This document shows positions 56,746-64,000 of a stretch of 64,000 nt of DNA, one piece after another. Origin of the DNA: Bradyrhizobium barranii subsp. barranii (GTDB lineage Bacteria; Pseudomonadota; Alphaproteobacteria; Rhizobiales; Xanthobacteraceae); NCBI RefSeq assembly GCF_017565645.3, contig NZ_CP086136.1, positions 10,461,501 through 10,525,500 on the forward strand, given 5' to 3'. Both the position numbers and the translations under genes were made by a program. The notes under the pieces are model-generated. The model was not told the DNA's origin. It was given only the letters and a program-made list of their open reading frames with translations, and did no database searches. Each line of letters opens with the position of its first letter. Position 1 is the stretch's first letter.

Positions 56746-57728
56746 CCGAAGCGCTGCTCGAAGTCACCGATCTCAAGAAGCACTATCCGGTGCGCGCCGG
56801 CGTGTTGCGGCGGCAGGTCGGCACCGTGCATGCGGTCGACGGCGTCTCGTTCTCGGTTCATACCGGCGAGACGCTGGGCCTTGTCGGCGAATCCGGCTGC
56901 GGCAAGTCGACGGTGGCGCGCAGCGTGCTGCGGCTGGTCGAGCCGACTTCGGGCCAGATCCGCCTCGACGGAGAGGACATCACCCGTCTCTCCAAGACCG
57001 CGCTGCGGCCGCATCGCCGCTCAATGCAGATCGTATTCCAGGACCCGTTTGCCTCACTCAATCCGCGCATGACCGCGGGCGACATAGTCGGCGAGCCGCT
57101 CGTCGTACATGGGCTCGCGACCGGAAAGGCCCTGGAGCCACGCGTCGCAAAACTGTTTGAGCAGGTGGGCCTGCGGCCTGATCAGATGCGCAACTTCCCG
57201 CATCAATTCTCCGGCGGCCAGCGCCAGCGCATCTGCATCGCACGCGCGCTGGCGCTCGGGCCGCGTTTGATCGTCTGCGACGAACCGGTCTCCGCGCTCG
57301 ACGTCTCGATCCAGGCGCAGGTGATCAATCTCCTGATCGACCTGCAGAAGCAGCACGGCTTCTCCTATCTCTTCATCGCGCATGACCTCGCCGTGGTCGC
57401 CCATATCAGCCACCGCGTCGCCGTGATGTATCTCGGTCGGATCGTCGAGATCGCCGACAAGGACGAGCTGTTCCGCAATCCGCGCCATCCCTACACGCAG
57501 GCCCTGCTCGCGTCCGTGCCGGTTGCGAACCCGTTTGCCAAGAAGCTCGCGCCGCTGGTCGACGGCGACGTGCCGAGCCCCGTCAATCCGCCACCGGGCT
57601 GCGCATTTCACACCCGCTGCCGGTTTGCGATCGAGCGGTGCAAGACGGAGCGGCCGGCGCTGGTGGACGCGGGCGGCGGACATCAGGTGGCGTGTCTGCT
57701 CAACGAGGGGACGGGACGGAGCCAGTAG
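56742..57728 (+). CDS. ABC transporter ATP-binding protein, DppF/OppF type
   Basis: This 328-residue ATPase has [21 protein letters not shown] typical of the F subunit, Walker [11 protein letters not shown]-loop [13 protein letters not shown], signature [16 protein letters not shown], Walker [13 protein letters not shown] and the C-terminal [20 protein letters not shown] cysteine motif. The ATG at 56742 overlaps the preceding stop (ATGA) and has GGAGG five bases before it. It is the last gene of the operon, and its final 29 bases overlap the 3' end of the convergent membrane hydrolase gene. Confidence 0.95.
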   Translation: MTEALLEVTDLKKHYPVRAGVLRRQVGTVHAVDGVSFSVHTGETLGLVGESGCGKSTVARSVLRLVEPTSGQIRLDGEDITRLSKTALRPHRRSMQIVFQDPFASLNPRMTAGDIVGEPLVVHGLATGKALEPRVAKLFEQVGLRPDQMRNFPHQFSGGQRQRICIARALALGPRLIVCDEPVSALDVSIQAQVINLLIDLQKQHGFSYLFIAHDLAVVAHISHRVAVMYLGRIVEIADKDELFRNPRHPYTQALLASVPVANPFAKKLAPLVDGDVPSPVNPPPGCAFHTRCRFAIERCKTERPALVDAGGGHQVACLLNEGTGRSQ

Positions 57729-58512
57729 GCCGCAAAGCCCGGATCACCGGCCAGGCCGCCAGCGCGGCGGCCAGATGCTTGAGCGTGTGGCCCGAGACAA
57801 TGTGGCCTGTCGCTTCAAATATGGTCACGTCACCCAGCTCGAAAAGCTTGGCCAGCGCGTAAAAGAAGATCACGCCGCCCAGAGACACGCCAAGCGCACC
57901 GGGCCGGGGCCGTGTCAACGCCAGTCCCACGGCCAACGCCATGCCGCCGAACTGCACGACCACCCATGGCGTGAGATTCTCGCGTGCCACCCAGGCCGCG
58001 AGCAGGCCCGCAACCGTCACCAGCACCACCGCCGCCTGACCGGCACGCACGCTGATGCGCTCGCTGGCCGCGATGCCCAGAAAGCCCGCGAACGCCACCG
58101 CCATACCGAGACGATCGGCCACCAGCCGCTGCGGCGCGTCGGGATCCAGATGATAGATGCACGATCCTATGCAGGTGAGGATCAGACCCACGAAGAGGCA
58201 ACCTGCACCCGCGGGCGCATCAGGGTGGGCACGCAGGCGCAGCAAGCCCCAAGCGCCCATCGCCAGGAAGGCAAGATTGCTCAGCACGTCGCCGGCGTTG
58301 CGCACGCCCAGCCACGTGCGAGTGTCGACGAAATGCGGGATGTGCCAGGCGGAGGCGGGCAACGCCGGCGCGAGGAGCGCCACGAGCGTCAGGACGAAGA
58401 GTGCGCCGATCAGATATTTTTCGCGAACTTGCGGCGGGGCGAACGAGAACCGGCGGGACACTGACGGCAGCAGGGCATCGGTCTCTCGGGCGTGGTGATT
58501 TGCGCGCAACAT
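57700..58512 (-). CDS. CREST-superfamily (ceramidase-like) membrane hydrolase
   Basis: This 270-residue protein has seven or so hydrophobic helices and the spaced motifs of the CREST membrane hydrolases: [11 protein letters not shown] near 72-82, S117 with YH at 120-121 in [11 protein letters not shown]133 in the VADRLGM segment, and H242, H246 in [11 protein letters not shown]. These residues form the proposed zinc site of alkaline ceramidases and related proteins. I start it at the ATG at 58512 because GGAGG lies five bases upstream; the ATG at 58536 is weaker. A 17-bp palindrome lies 47-63 bases upstream. The substrate, ceramide-like or other lipid amide, is not known. Confidence 0.8.
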   Translation of the reverse strand: MLRANHHARETDALLPSVSRRFSFAPPQVREKYLIGALFVLTLVALLAPALPASAWHIPHFVDTRTWLGVRNAGDVLSNLAFLAMGAWGLLRLRAHPDAPAGAGCLFVGLILTCIGSCIYHLDPDAPQRLVADRLGMAVAFAGFLGIAASERISVRAGQAAVVLVTVAGLLAAWVARENLTPWVVVQFGGMALAVGLALTRPRPGALGVSLGGVIFFYALAKLFELGDVTIFEATGHIVSGHTLKHLAAALAAWPVIRALRPTGSVPSPR

Positions 58513-58558
58513 GCAGGCCTCCACATGATTTGACATCGCTCAATATTAGTAGCCCAGA

Positions 58559-58575
58559 ATTGAACAATGTTCAAT
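58559..58575. promoter_or_regulatory. 17-bp palindrome, probable operator
   Basis: ATTGAACA and TGTTCAAT flank a single central A in a perfect palindrome within AT-rich DNA. It lies 47-63 bases upstream of the minus-strand hydrolase start, where a -35 region is expected; a TAATAT-like box follows at about 58543-58548 on that strand. The symmetry and arm length are like operators of TetR or similar dimeric repressors. The bound protein is not known. Confidence 0.6.
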
Positions 58576-58582
58576 AATAATC

Positions 58583-58672
58583 GTGAGCGAAATCAAACAG
58601 GCAATATCACATTGGAATTATTTGGATTTATTGGGACGCCCGCGTGCAGCCACGGCGGCGAGTCGAGTTTGA
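58583..58672 (+). pseudogene. Short frame, possible remnant of a regulator N-terminus
   Basis: A GTG-started frame of 29 codons begins eight bases after the palindrome and points away from the hydrolase gene. It reads SEIKQAIS... and then LLGRPRAATAA before a stop. GRPR is common at the N-terminus of TetR regulators, and the divergent position beside a palindrome is what a TetR gene would have. A family B repeat begins 18 bases later. The match is short, so a chance resemblance is quite possible. Confidence 0.3.
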
Positions 58673-58690
58673 GACGGCATCTCTCCCCAT

Positions 58691-58770
58691 CGTCATTGCG
58701 AGCGCAGCGAAGCAATCCAGAGTGCTTCTGCGGATGCAGACTGGATTGCTTCGCTGCGCTCGCAATGACG
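58691..58770. repeat. Palindromic repeat, family B
   Basis: A compact, nearly perfect inverted repeat: CGTCATTGCGAGCGCAGCGA on the left pairs with TCGCTGCGCTCGCAATGACG on the right, with AAGCAATCCAG/CTGGATTGCTT inside. It lies just past the 3' end of the carboxylase alpha gene. Confidence 0.85.
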
Positions 58771-58778
58771 GAGAGAGG

Positions 58779-60755
58779 CTAGCCTGCCCCGATCTCCGCC
58801 ACGATCCTGCCCGTCGTGACCTGCTCGCCTTCGGCGACGTCGATCGCGGCGACCACGCCGTCGATGCCGGCCTTGTGGACGTGCTCCATCTTCATTGCTT
58901 CCAAGGTCATCACCGGTTGACCGGCGGTGACGCGGTCACCGGGCTTGACCAGCACGGCGACGACGCGGCCGTTCATGGCGGCGCGGACTTTGCCATCGCC
59001 GCCATTGCTCGCGGCCGCCTTCGGCGCGGCGAGGGTGAGATCGGTGACCGCAAGCGGGATGCCGCGATGCTGGAGGTAGAGCCGGTCGCCGTCGCGCAGG
59101 AATTTTGCGCTGTCCATCACGCCGTCGTGGCGGAAGCGGATGGCGTCGGGATCGAGCTGGTCGATCTCGAACTTGTCCTGACGGTCGTCGGCGGCGACGA
59201 TGTAGCCGCCATCGCGCTCACGCGTGACTTCGAGCTCGTGGGTGTGGCCGGCGATCTCGACTTTCGCCGGCAGCGGGAATGTTGCCGCCAGGCTCCGGCC
59301 ACCTTGCCATGACGGCGCGCGCGGATTGGTGACATAGAGCAGCAGGCCCGCCAGCGCCGTATCGAACGCAGCATTCGCCGGCGGCGCCAACAGTTCGGCG
59401 CGATGTGCGCCGATGAAGGCTGTCGTCGCCTCGCCTCTGGCAAATCCGGGATGGCGCAGGCAGGACATCAGAAATGCTTGGTTGGTGGTCACGCCAAACG
59501 CAGTGAGTTGCTCCAGGCCGACGATCAGCCGCCCCCTCGCCTCCTCGCGTGTCGCGCCATGGCTGATCACCTTTGCGATCATGGAATCGTAGAACGGCGG
59601 GATCTCCGCGCCCGATTGCAGCGCGTGCTCGACGCGGATGCTGTCAGGCACCTGCCAGCGCGCCATGCGGCCGGACTGCGGCATGAAATCCTGAGCGGCA
59701 TCTTCCGAGCACAGCCGCACCTCGATGGCATGGCCCGAGAATCGGATGTCCTGCTGCTTCACCGGCAGAGGCTCGCCACGCGCGACACGCAGCTGCAGCT
59801 CGACGAGATCGAGCCCGGTGATCGCCTCGGTGACGGGATGCTCGACCTGGAGGCGCGTGTTCATCTCCATGAAGTAGAACTCGCCGCTGGCGTCGAGCAG
59901 GAATTCCAGCGTGCCGGCGCCCTCATAGCGCAGCGCCTTGACCGCCGCGACCGCGACCTCACCCATTTTCGCGCGCAACGCGGGCGTGACCGCCGGCGAT
60001 GGTGCCTCCTCGATCAGCTTCTGATGTCGCCGCTGCACCGAGCAGTCGCGCTCGCCGAGATGGATGGCGTTGCCATGGCTGTCGCCGAACACCTGGATCT
60101 CGATGTGGCGGGGATTCTGGATGGCACGTTCGAGGATGACCGTGGGATCTCCGAACGCGGCCTTCGCCTCCGACCGCGCACTGCGCAGCGCATCGGGGAA
60201 GGATTCGGCATCGGTGACGAGCCGCATGCCGCGTCCGCCGCCGCCCGCAACCGCCTTGATCATCACGGGGAAGCCAATCTTCCTGGCTTCCGCCAGCATG
60301 ACCTCGTCGCCCTGGTTGGCACCCTGATAGCCGGGCACGCAGGGCACGCCGGCCTTCCTCATGATCTCCTTGGCGCCGGCCTTGTTACCCATGGCCTCGA
60401 TCGCCTGCGGCGAGGGACCGATGAAGACGAGACCAGCCTCCTTGCAGGCCTGCGCAAAGTCCTCGTTCTCGGCGAGGAAGCCGTAGCCGGGATGGACGGC
60501 ATCCGCGCCGCTCACCTTGGCCGCGGCGATGATCGCGGGAATGTTGAGATAGGATTGCGCCGGCAGGGCTTCGCCGATGCGCACGGCCTGGTCCGCCTGC
60601 CGCACATGGAGCGCATCGCGGTCGGCATCCGAATAGACCGCAACGACGCCGAGGCCGAGCTGCCGCGCACTCCGCATCACCCGCAGCGCGATCTCGCCGC
60701 GATTGGCAACCAAAACCCTGAAGAACGGCCGGTGCTGCACTGATCCGTTCCTCAT
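58779..60755 (-). CDS. Biotin-dependent acyl-CoA carboxylase, alpha subunit (biotin carboxylase plus BCCP; methylcrotonyl/geranyl-CoA type)
   Basis: This 658-residue subunit has the biotin carboxylase domain (VLVANRGEIALRVMRSARQLG at the start, the ATP-grasp loop KAVAGGGGRGMRLV, HLGERDCSVQRRHQKLIEEAPS, and EMNTRLQVEHPVTE), a middle linker (about residues 450-580) and a C-terminal biotinyl domain with the biotinylated K622 in EAMKMEHV. Length and layout match MccA/AtuF rather than the shorter AccC. The ATG at 60755 overlaps the stop of the beta subunit gene by four bases. It carboxylates its biotin using ATP and bicarbonate, for transfer to an acyl-CoA by the beta subunit. Confidence 0.95.
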   Translation of the reverse strand: MRNGSVQHRPFFRVLVANRGEIALRVMRSARQLGLGVVAVYSDADRDALHVRQADQAVRIGEALPAQSYLNIPAIIAAAKVSGADAVHPGYGFLAENEDFAQACKEAGLVFIGPSPQAIEAMGNKAGAKEIMRKAGVPCVPGYQGANQGDEVMLAEARKIGFPVMIKAVAGGGGRGMRLVTDAESFPDALRSARSEAKAAFGDPTVILERAIQNPRHIEIQVFGDSHGNAIHLGERDCSVQRRHQKLIEEAPSPAVTPALRAKMGEVAVAAVKALRYEGAGTLEFLLDASGEFYFMEMNTRLQVEHPVTEAITGLDLVELQLRVARGEPLPVKQQDIRFSGHAIEVRLCSEDAAQDFMPQSGRMARWQVPDSIRVEHALQSGAEIPPFYDSMIAKVISHGATREEARGRLIVGLEQLTAFGVTTNQAFLMSCLRHPGFARGEATTAFIGAHRAELLAPPANAAFDTALAGLLLYVTNPRAPSWQGGRSLAATFPLPAKVEIAGHTHELEVTRERDGGYIVAADDRQDKFEIDQLDPDAIRFRHDGVMDSAKFLRDGDRLYLQHRGIPLAVTDLTLAAPKAAASNGGDGKVRAAMNGRVVAVLVKPGDRVTAGQPVMTLEAMKMEHVHKAGIDGVVAAIDVAEGEQVTTGRIVAEIGAG

Positions 60756-62368
60756 GGGCGGGCCACCGAGAATTGCATGCGCTGAGGGGTGCGCGCATCG
60801 CCCTCGCGGCAGATCGCGAGCACCTCGGACAGCATCGCACGGGTGTCGCGCGGATCGATCACGCCGTCGTCGAGCACGCGCGCGCTGGTCGAGAACACGT
60901 CCATCTGGCCGTCGAACACGCCGATGATCTGCGCCTTCATCGCGTCGAGCTTTTCTTTCTCGACCGGCTTGCCGCGGCGCGCGGCAGCGGCTTCCGTCAC
61001 GATCGCCATGGTTTCCGCCGCCTGCTCGCCGCCCATCACGGCGGTCTTGGCGTTGGGCCAGGAGAAGCAGAAGCGCGGATGGAAGCCGCGTCCGCACATG
61101 CCGTAATTGCCGGCGCCGAACGAGGCACCGCAATAGATGGTGATCTGCGGCACCGTCGCCGACGTCACCGCCTGGATCATCTTGGAGCCGTGCTTGATCA
61201 TGCCGGCTTCTTCATAGGCCTTGCCCACCATGTAGCCGGTGGTGTTGTTGAGATAGAGGATCGGCGTGCGGGTCTGGCAGCAGGCCTGGATGAAGTGCGT
61301 CGCCTTGTTGGCGCCGGCGGGATCGAGCGGGCCGTTGTTGGTGATGATGCCGATCGCCTGGCCCTCGATGCGGGCGTGACCGCAGACGGTGGCGGGGCCG
61401 TAGTTGGGCGCCATCTCGGTGAAGTCGGAATCGTCGACGATGCGCGCGATCACCTGCTTCATGTCGACGGTGCGCTTGTGGTCCATCGGCATGATGCCGA
61501 GCAGCTCGTCCTGGTCGTAGCGCGGCGGCTTGAATTGCGGAGCCGCCCGGCCCGGCCGCTCCCATTCCAGCGCTCCCATGATCTCGCGCGCGATGCGCAG
61601 CGCATCGCGGTCGTCCTCCGCGAGATAATCGCCGAGGCCGGAGACCTGCGTGTGCATCTCGGCACCGCCGAGCTCTTCCTCGGTCGCGATCTCGCCTGTC
61701 GCGGCCTTCAGGAGCGGCGGCCCGGCAAGGAAGGCGCGGGTGCGGCCGCGCACCATGACGATGTAATCGGACAGGCCGGTCTGGTAGGCGCCGCCCGCGG
61801 TCGACGAACCGTGCGTGACGGTGACGACCGGCAGCCCCGCAGCGGAAAGCCGCGCGAGATTGCGAAAGATGTTGCCGCCGCGAACAAAGTCCTCGACGCG
61901 GTAGCGCAGCAGATTGGCCCCGGCGCTTTCGACGAGCTGGACGTAAGGCAGCTTGTTCTCCAGCGCGAGCTCCTGCACCCGCAGCGTCTTATCGAGGCCA
62001 TAGGGCTGGAGCGCACCGGCATCGATGCCGGCGTCATTGGCGCTGACCATGCAGCGGACGCCGGAGACGAAGCCGATGCCGGAGATGACGCCGCCGCCGG
62101 GCACGCTCTTGTTCGCATCTGATACGTCGAACATGTAGCCGGCGAGCGTCGACAGCTCGATGAAGGGCGCGCCGGGATCGAGCACCAGCGCGACGCGTTC
62201 GCGCGGCAGCAGCTGGCCGCGCTTGTGGAAGCGATCCTTTGCCGCCGCCGACGCCGCACGCGTGCGCTCTTCCAGCGCGCGCATGCGGTCGATCAGCGCG
62301 AGCATGCCGTCGCGGTTGGCGTGGTAGGCGGCGCTGCCGGGGGAAATGGTGTTGTCGAGAATGGACAT
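60752..62368 (-). CDS. Acyl-CoA carboxylase, beta subunit (carboxyltransferase)
   Basis: This 538-residue carboxyltransferase has the two crotonase-like halves of the family: GQLLPRERVALVLDPGAPFIELSTLAGYMF and GGGVISGIGFVSGV in the N-terminal half with THGSSTAGGAYQTGLSDYIVMV, and NNGPLDPAGANKATHFIQAC ... YLNNTTGYMVGKAYEEAGMIKHGSKM with CGASFGAGNYGMCGRGFHPRF in the C-terminal half. These are shared by methylcrotonyl-CoA and geranyl-CoA carboxylases; I cannot separate the two by eye. AGGA lies upstream of the ATG at 62368. With the alpha subunit it forms one holoenzyme for leucine, isoprenoid or similar degradation. Confidence 0.93.
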   Translation of the reverse strand: MSILDNTISPGSAAYHANRDGMLALIDRMRALEERTRAASAAAKDRFHKRGQLLPRERVALVLDPGAPFIELSTLAGYMFDVSDANKSVPGGGVISGIGFVSGVRCMVSANDAGIDAGALQPYGLDKTLRVQELALENKLPYVQLVESAGANLLRYRVEDFVRGGNIFRNLARLSAAGLPVVTVTHGSSTAGGAYQTGLSDYIVMVRGRTRAFLAGPPLLKAATGEIATEEELGGAEMHTQVSGLGDYLAEDDRDALRIAREIMGALEWERPGRAAPQFKPPRYDQDELLGIMPMDHKRTVDMKQVIARIVDDSDFTEMAPNYGPATVCGHARIEGQAIGIITNNGPLDPAGANKATHFIQACCQTRTPILYLNNTTGYMVGKAYEEAGMIKHGSKMIQAVTSATVPQITIYCGASFGAGNYGMCGRGFHPRFCFSWPNAKTAVMGGEQAAETMAIVTEAAAARRGKPVEKEKLDAMKAQIIGVFDGQMDVFSTSARVLDDGVIDPRDTRAMLSEVLAICREGDARTPQRMQFSVARP

Positions 62369-62382
62369 AACTCTATCCTGCT

Positions 62383-62468
62383 CGTCATTGCGAGGAGCGA
62401 AGCGACGAAGCAATCCAGACCGTCACCGCGGAAAGACCCTGGATTGCTTCGCTTCGCTCGCAATGACG
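62383..62468. repeat. Palindromic repeat, family B
   Basis: Outer arms CGTCATTGCGAGGAGCGAAG and CGCTCGCAATGACG, inner AAGCAATCCAG/CTGGATTGCTT. It is inserted between two genes of the same minus-strand group, 14 bases before the carboxyltransferase start. Confidence 0.82.
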
Positions 62469-62482
62469 GTTGAGGCGATACC

Positions 62483-63349
62483 TTACCTATTCGTCCCAAA
62501 GATCTTCCGCGCCTCGGCGGGGCTTGCGATCTCGCGGCCCGCACGGCGGGCGCAGGCGGCGATGGCTTCGATGAGCTGGCCATTCGAGGTCACCTTCTTG
62601 CCGTTGGCGAGATAGAAGGCATCCTCCAAACCTGTGCGCAGGTGGCCACCGAGTTCGGCGCAGCGCTGGTGCAGCGGCCAGATCTCTTCGCGGCCGATCG
62701 CGGTGACCTGGAAATGCGCCTCGGGGCGCTTCAGCTTGATCAGGATCGGCAGCAGATCAGGATCGGACGGCATGCCGGAGGCAACACCCATCACGAAATT
62801 ATATTCGAGCGGGCCTTTGTACATGCCGACCTGGTGGTACATGCCGACACAGCGGACGATGCCGACGTCGAAACATTCGAACTCAGGGATGGTGCCGACG
62901 GCGTTCATGACGTCGAGATAGTCCTTCACCTTCTCGACCGCGTTGTCGAACATCATCGGCGGCCAGGCCCAGGTGTTGTCGGCTTTCACCTTCAGATAGT
63001 TCAGCGAGCCGGCGTTGCAGGCCGCGATCTCGGGCCTGGTCTCGCGGATGCAGTCGAGCGCGCCGCTGTAGTTCGGCCCTGAGACGCCCGAGGTGTGATT
63101 GATAATGACGCCGGGGCAGGCCTCGCGGATGGCCTGCTGAATCTCCTTGCTGACGCTCACGTCCCAGGACGGCAGGTGCCCCTTGTCCGGCGCCTGCTGG
63201 CGCAGATGGATGTGCATGATGCTGGCGCCGGCGTCGAACGCAGCCTTGGCTTCGCGCGCCATCTGCTCGGGCGTCACAGGCACGTTGTGCTGCTTCGGGT
63301 CGGTGAGCACGCCGTTCAGCGCGCAGGTGATGACGGCCTTGTCGCTCAT
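62483..63349 (-). CDS. BKACE family beta-keto acid cleavage enzyme (DUF849)
   Basis: This 288-residue TIM-barrel enzyme has the family signature: VITCALNGVLTDPKQHNVPVTPEQ at the N-terminus, zinc ligands H46 and H48 in MHIHLR, INHTSGVSGPN, and a C-terminal LRTGLEDAFYLANGK block with the catalytic arginine region. BKACE proteins condense a beta-keto acid with acetyl-CoA to give acetoacetate and a new acyl-CoA; 3-keto-5-aminohexanoate cleavage is only one of many activities. I use the ATG at 63349; a GTG at 63367 is also possible. Its place upstream of an acyl-CoA carboxylase suggests it makes or removes a CoA ester in the same route. Confidence 0.9.
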   Translation of the reverse strand: MSDKAVITCALNGVLTDPKQHNVPVTPEQMAREAKAAFDAGASIMHIHLRQQAPDKGHLPSWDVSVSKEIQQAIREACPGVIINHTSGVSGPNYSGALDCIRETRPEIAACNAGSLNYLKVKADNTWAWPPMMFDNAVEKVKDYLDVMNAVGTIPEFECFDVGIVRCVGMYHQVGMYKGPLEYNFVMGVASGMPSDPDLLPILIKLKRPEAHFQVTAIGREEIWPLHQRCAELGGHLRTGLEDAFYLANGKKVTSNGQLIEAIAACARRAGREIASPAEARKIFGTNR

Positions 63350-63446
63350 GCCAAAAATGTCTCGCACGTTGAGAATTCAACGCTTGCGATCATGGGACGC
63401 GCGGGTATGCGGCTTCTTGCGCGGAGAAGCTGGAAGGCACGGCTAT

Positions 63447-63539
63447 CGTAGGGTGGGCCAAGGCGCTCTCGCGCCGTGCCCACCACGTCTTGGCGCTGAA
63501 CGAAGATGGTGGGCACGCTTTCGCTTTGCCCACCCTACG
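63447..63539. repeat. Palindromic repeat, family H
   Basis: CGTAGGGTGGGC at the left pairs with GCCCACCCTACG at the right, with inner GGCGCTCTCGCGCC and GTGCCCACCA/TGGTGGGCAC arms. It separates the AraC-type regulator gene from the BKACE gene. Confidence 0.75.
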
Positions 63540-63548
63540 AGAGCGCGC

Positions 63549-64000
63549 CTAACTCGCCTCCGCGAGCCTCACCGTCTCGGTGCTGCGGTAGATCGCGAGG
63601 TCGCGCGAGCCGACGAAGATCGCGCGCGGTTTCAATCCATAGAAGCGCCGGATCGAATGGCTGAAATGGGTCGAGTCGGGATAGCCGATGTCTTGCGCGA
63701 GATGGGCGAGATTGAGGTCCTGGTTGGCGAAGTGCAGCAAATGCCGCGCGCGCTTCCAGGCGCGGAAGGAGCGGAACGAAATGCCGGTCTCCTCCTTGAA
63801 CAGATGCAGGAAGCGCGAGGCCGAGAGCCCCGCTTCGGTGGCGCACGTATCCGCCGTCACCGGCTCGCCGGAGAAGCGGCCGATGCGGGCGACGGCGCGC
63901 ATCACGCGCGGATCGAGCACGCGACGCGGCAACGCCTCGCCAAAGCACATCTCGTCGAATTCGGCGGTGGTGATGTCGCCATAGCGGCGCTGGCGCAGCA
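63549..64000 (-). CDS. AraC-family transcriptional regulator (partial, 5' end off window)
   Basis: The visible 150 codons end in an AraC-type DNA-binding domain: two helix-turn-helix units, ADTCATEAGLSASRFLHLFKEETGISFRSF and LAHLAQDIGYPDSTHFSHSIRRFYGLKP. The frame stays open through position 64000 (it reads RYGDITTAEFDEM before the internal ATG at 63950), so the N-terminal effector domain is cut off. It reads in the same direction as the BKACE and carboxylase genes and may regulate them, though a palindromic repeat lies between. The inducer is unknown. Confidence 0.9.
   Translation of the reverse strand, partial: LRQRRYGDITTAEFDEMCFGEALPRRVLDPRVMRAVARIGRFSGEPVTADTCATEAGLSASRFLHLFKEETGISFRSFRAWKRARHLLHFANQDLNLAHLAQDIGYPDSTHFSHSIRRFYGLKPRAIFVGSRDLAIYRSTETVRLAEAS

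Overview
This 64 kb window is GC-rich alphaproteobacterial chromosome. Gene content and dense families of palindromic intergenic repeats fit Bradyrhizobium or a close relative in the Nitrobacteraceae; this is inferred from gene style, since no rRNA or other marker gene is present. I see no tRNA, rRNA, CRISPR array, phage, integrase or transposase gene. Most coding regions are long, tightly packed and of uniform codon use.

Layout. 1-4927: the end of a peptide-type ABC importer operon (partial permease, Tat-exported binding protein), an unusual APH-fold kinase and an orphan ugpB. 5128-10675: a four-gene signalling module made of a TRAP-type binding protein, a membrane histidine kinase, a REC-DUF3369-kinase hybrid and an OmpR-type regulator. 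10997-16653: an ECF sigma factor, a CcdA-like plus thioredoxin pair, a duplicated 2TM/PH-like membrane protein, an L,D-transpeptidase and an AapJ-like binding protein. 16974-26606: a pair of acyl-CoA dehydrogenases, an AhpD-like protein, a VOC protein, two MFS transporters, an S9 peptidase and a DUF938 methyltransferase. 26853-32851: a thiosulfate-oxidation cluster (soxXYZA-soxK-soxB-dsrE) followed by a persulfide dioxygenase-rhodanese fusion. 32906-42765: MFS carriers, a frameshifted D-aminoacylase-type amidohydrolase, an AttEFGH-like ABC/lipocalin operon and a MAPEG protein. 42960-48818: a branched-chain amino acid-type binding protein and an RND pump/adaptor pair. 49157-57728: a maleylacetate reductase-like dehydrogenase, a frameshifted acyl-CoA synthetase and a complete five-gene peptide/nickel-type ABC importer. 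57700-64000: a CREST-superfamily membrane hydrolase behind a 17-bp palindrome, then a minus-strand catabolic group (biotin-dependent acyl-CoA carboxylase alpha and beta, BKACE enzyme, AraC regulator cut by the window edge).

How it fits together. The picture is a nutritionally versatile soil bacterium with many periplasmic binding proteins, CoA-dependent catabolism and lithotrophic sulfur oxidation. The Sox cluster lacks soxCD in this window, so sulfane sulfur left on SoxYZ may go to the downstream DsrE-like and persulfide dioxygenase proteins. Two genes (34760-36474 and 50330-51879) are each broken by one missing base, with intact coding on both sides, which suggests either very recent inactivation or assembly error.

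The clearest structure not explained by genes is the set of about twenty long inverted repeats of at least seven families. One family (six copies between 33130 and 52033) is modular: a conserved inner stem and an oriented spacer carry interchangeable terminal hairpins.
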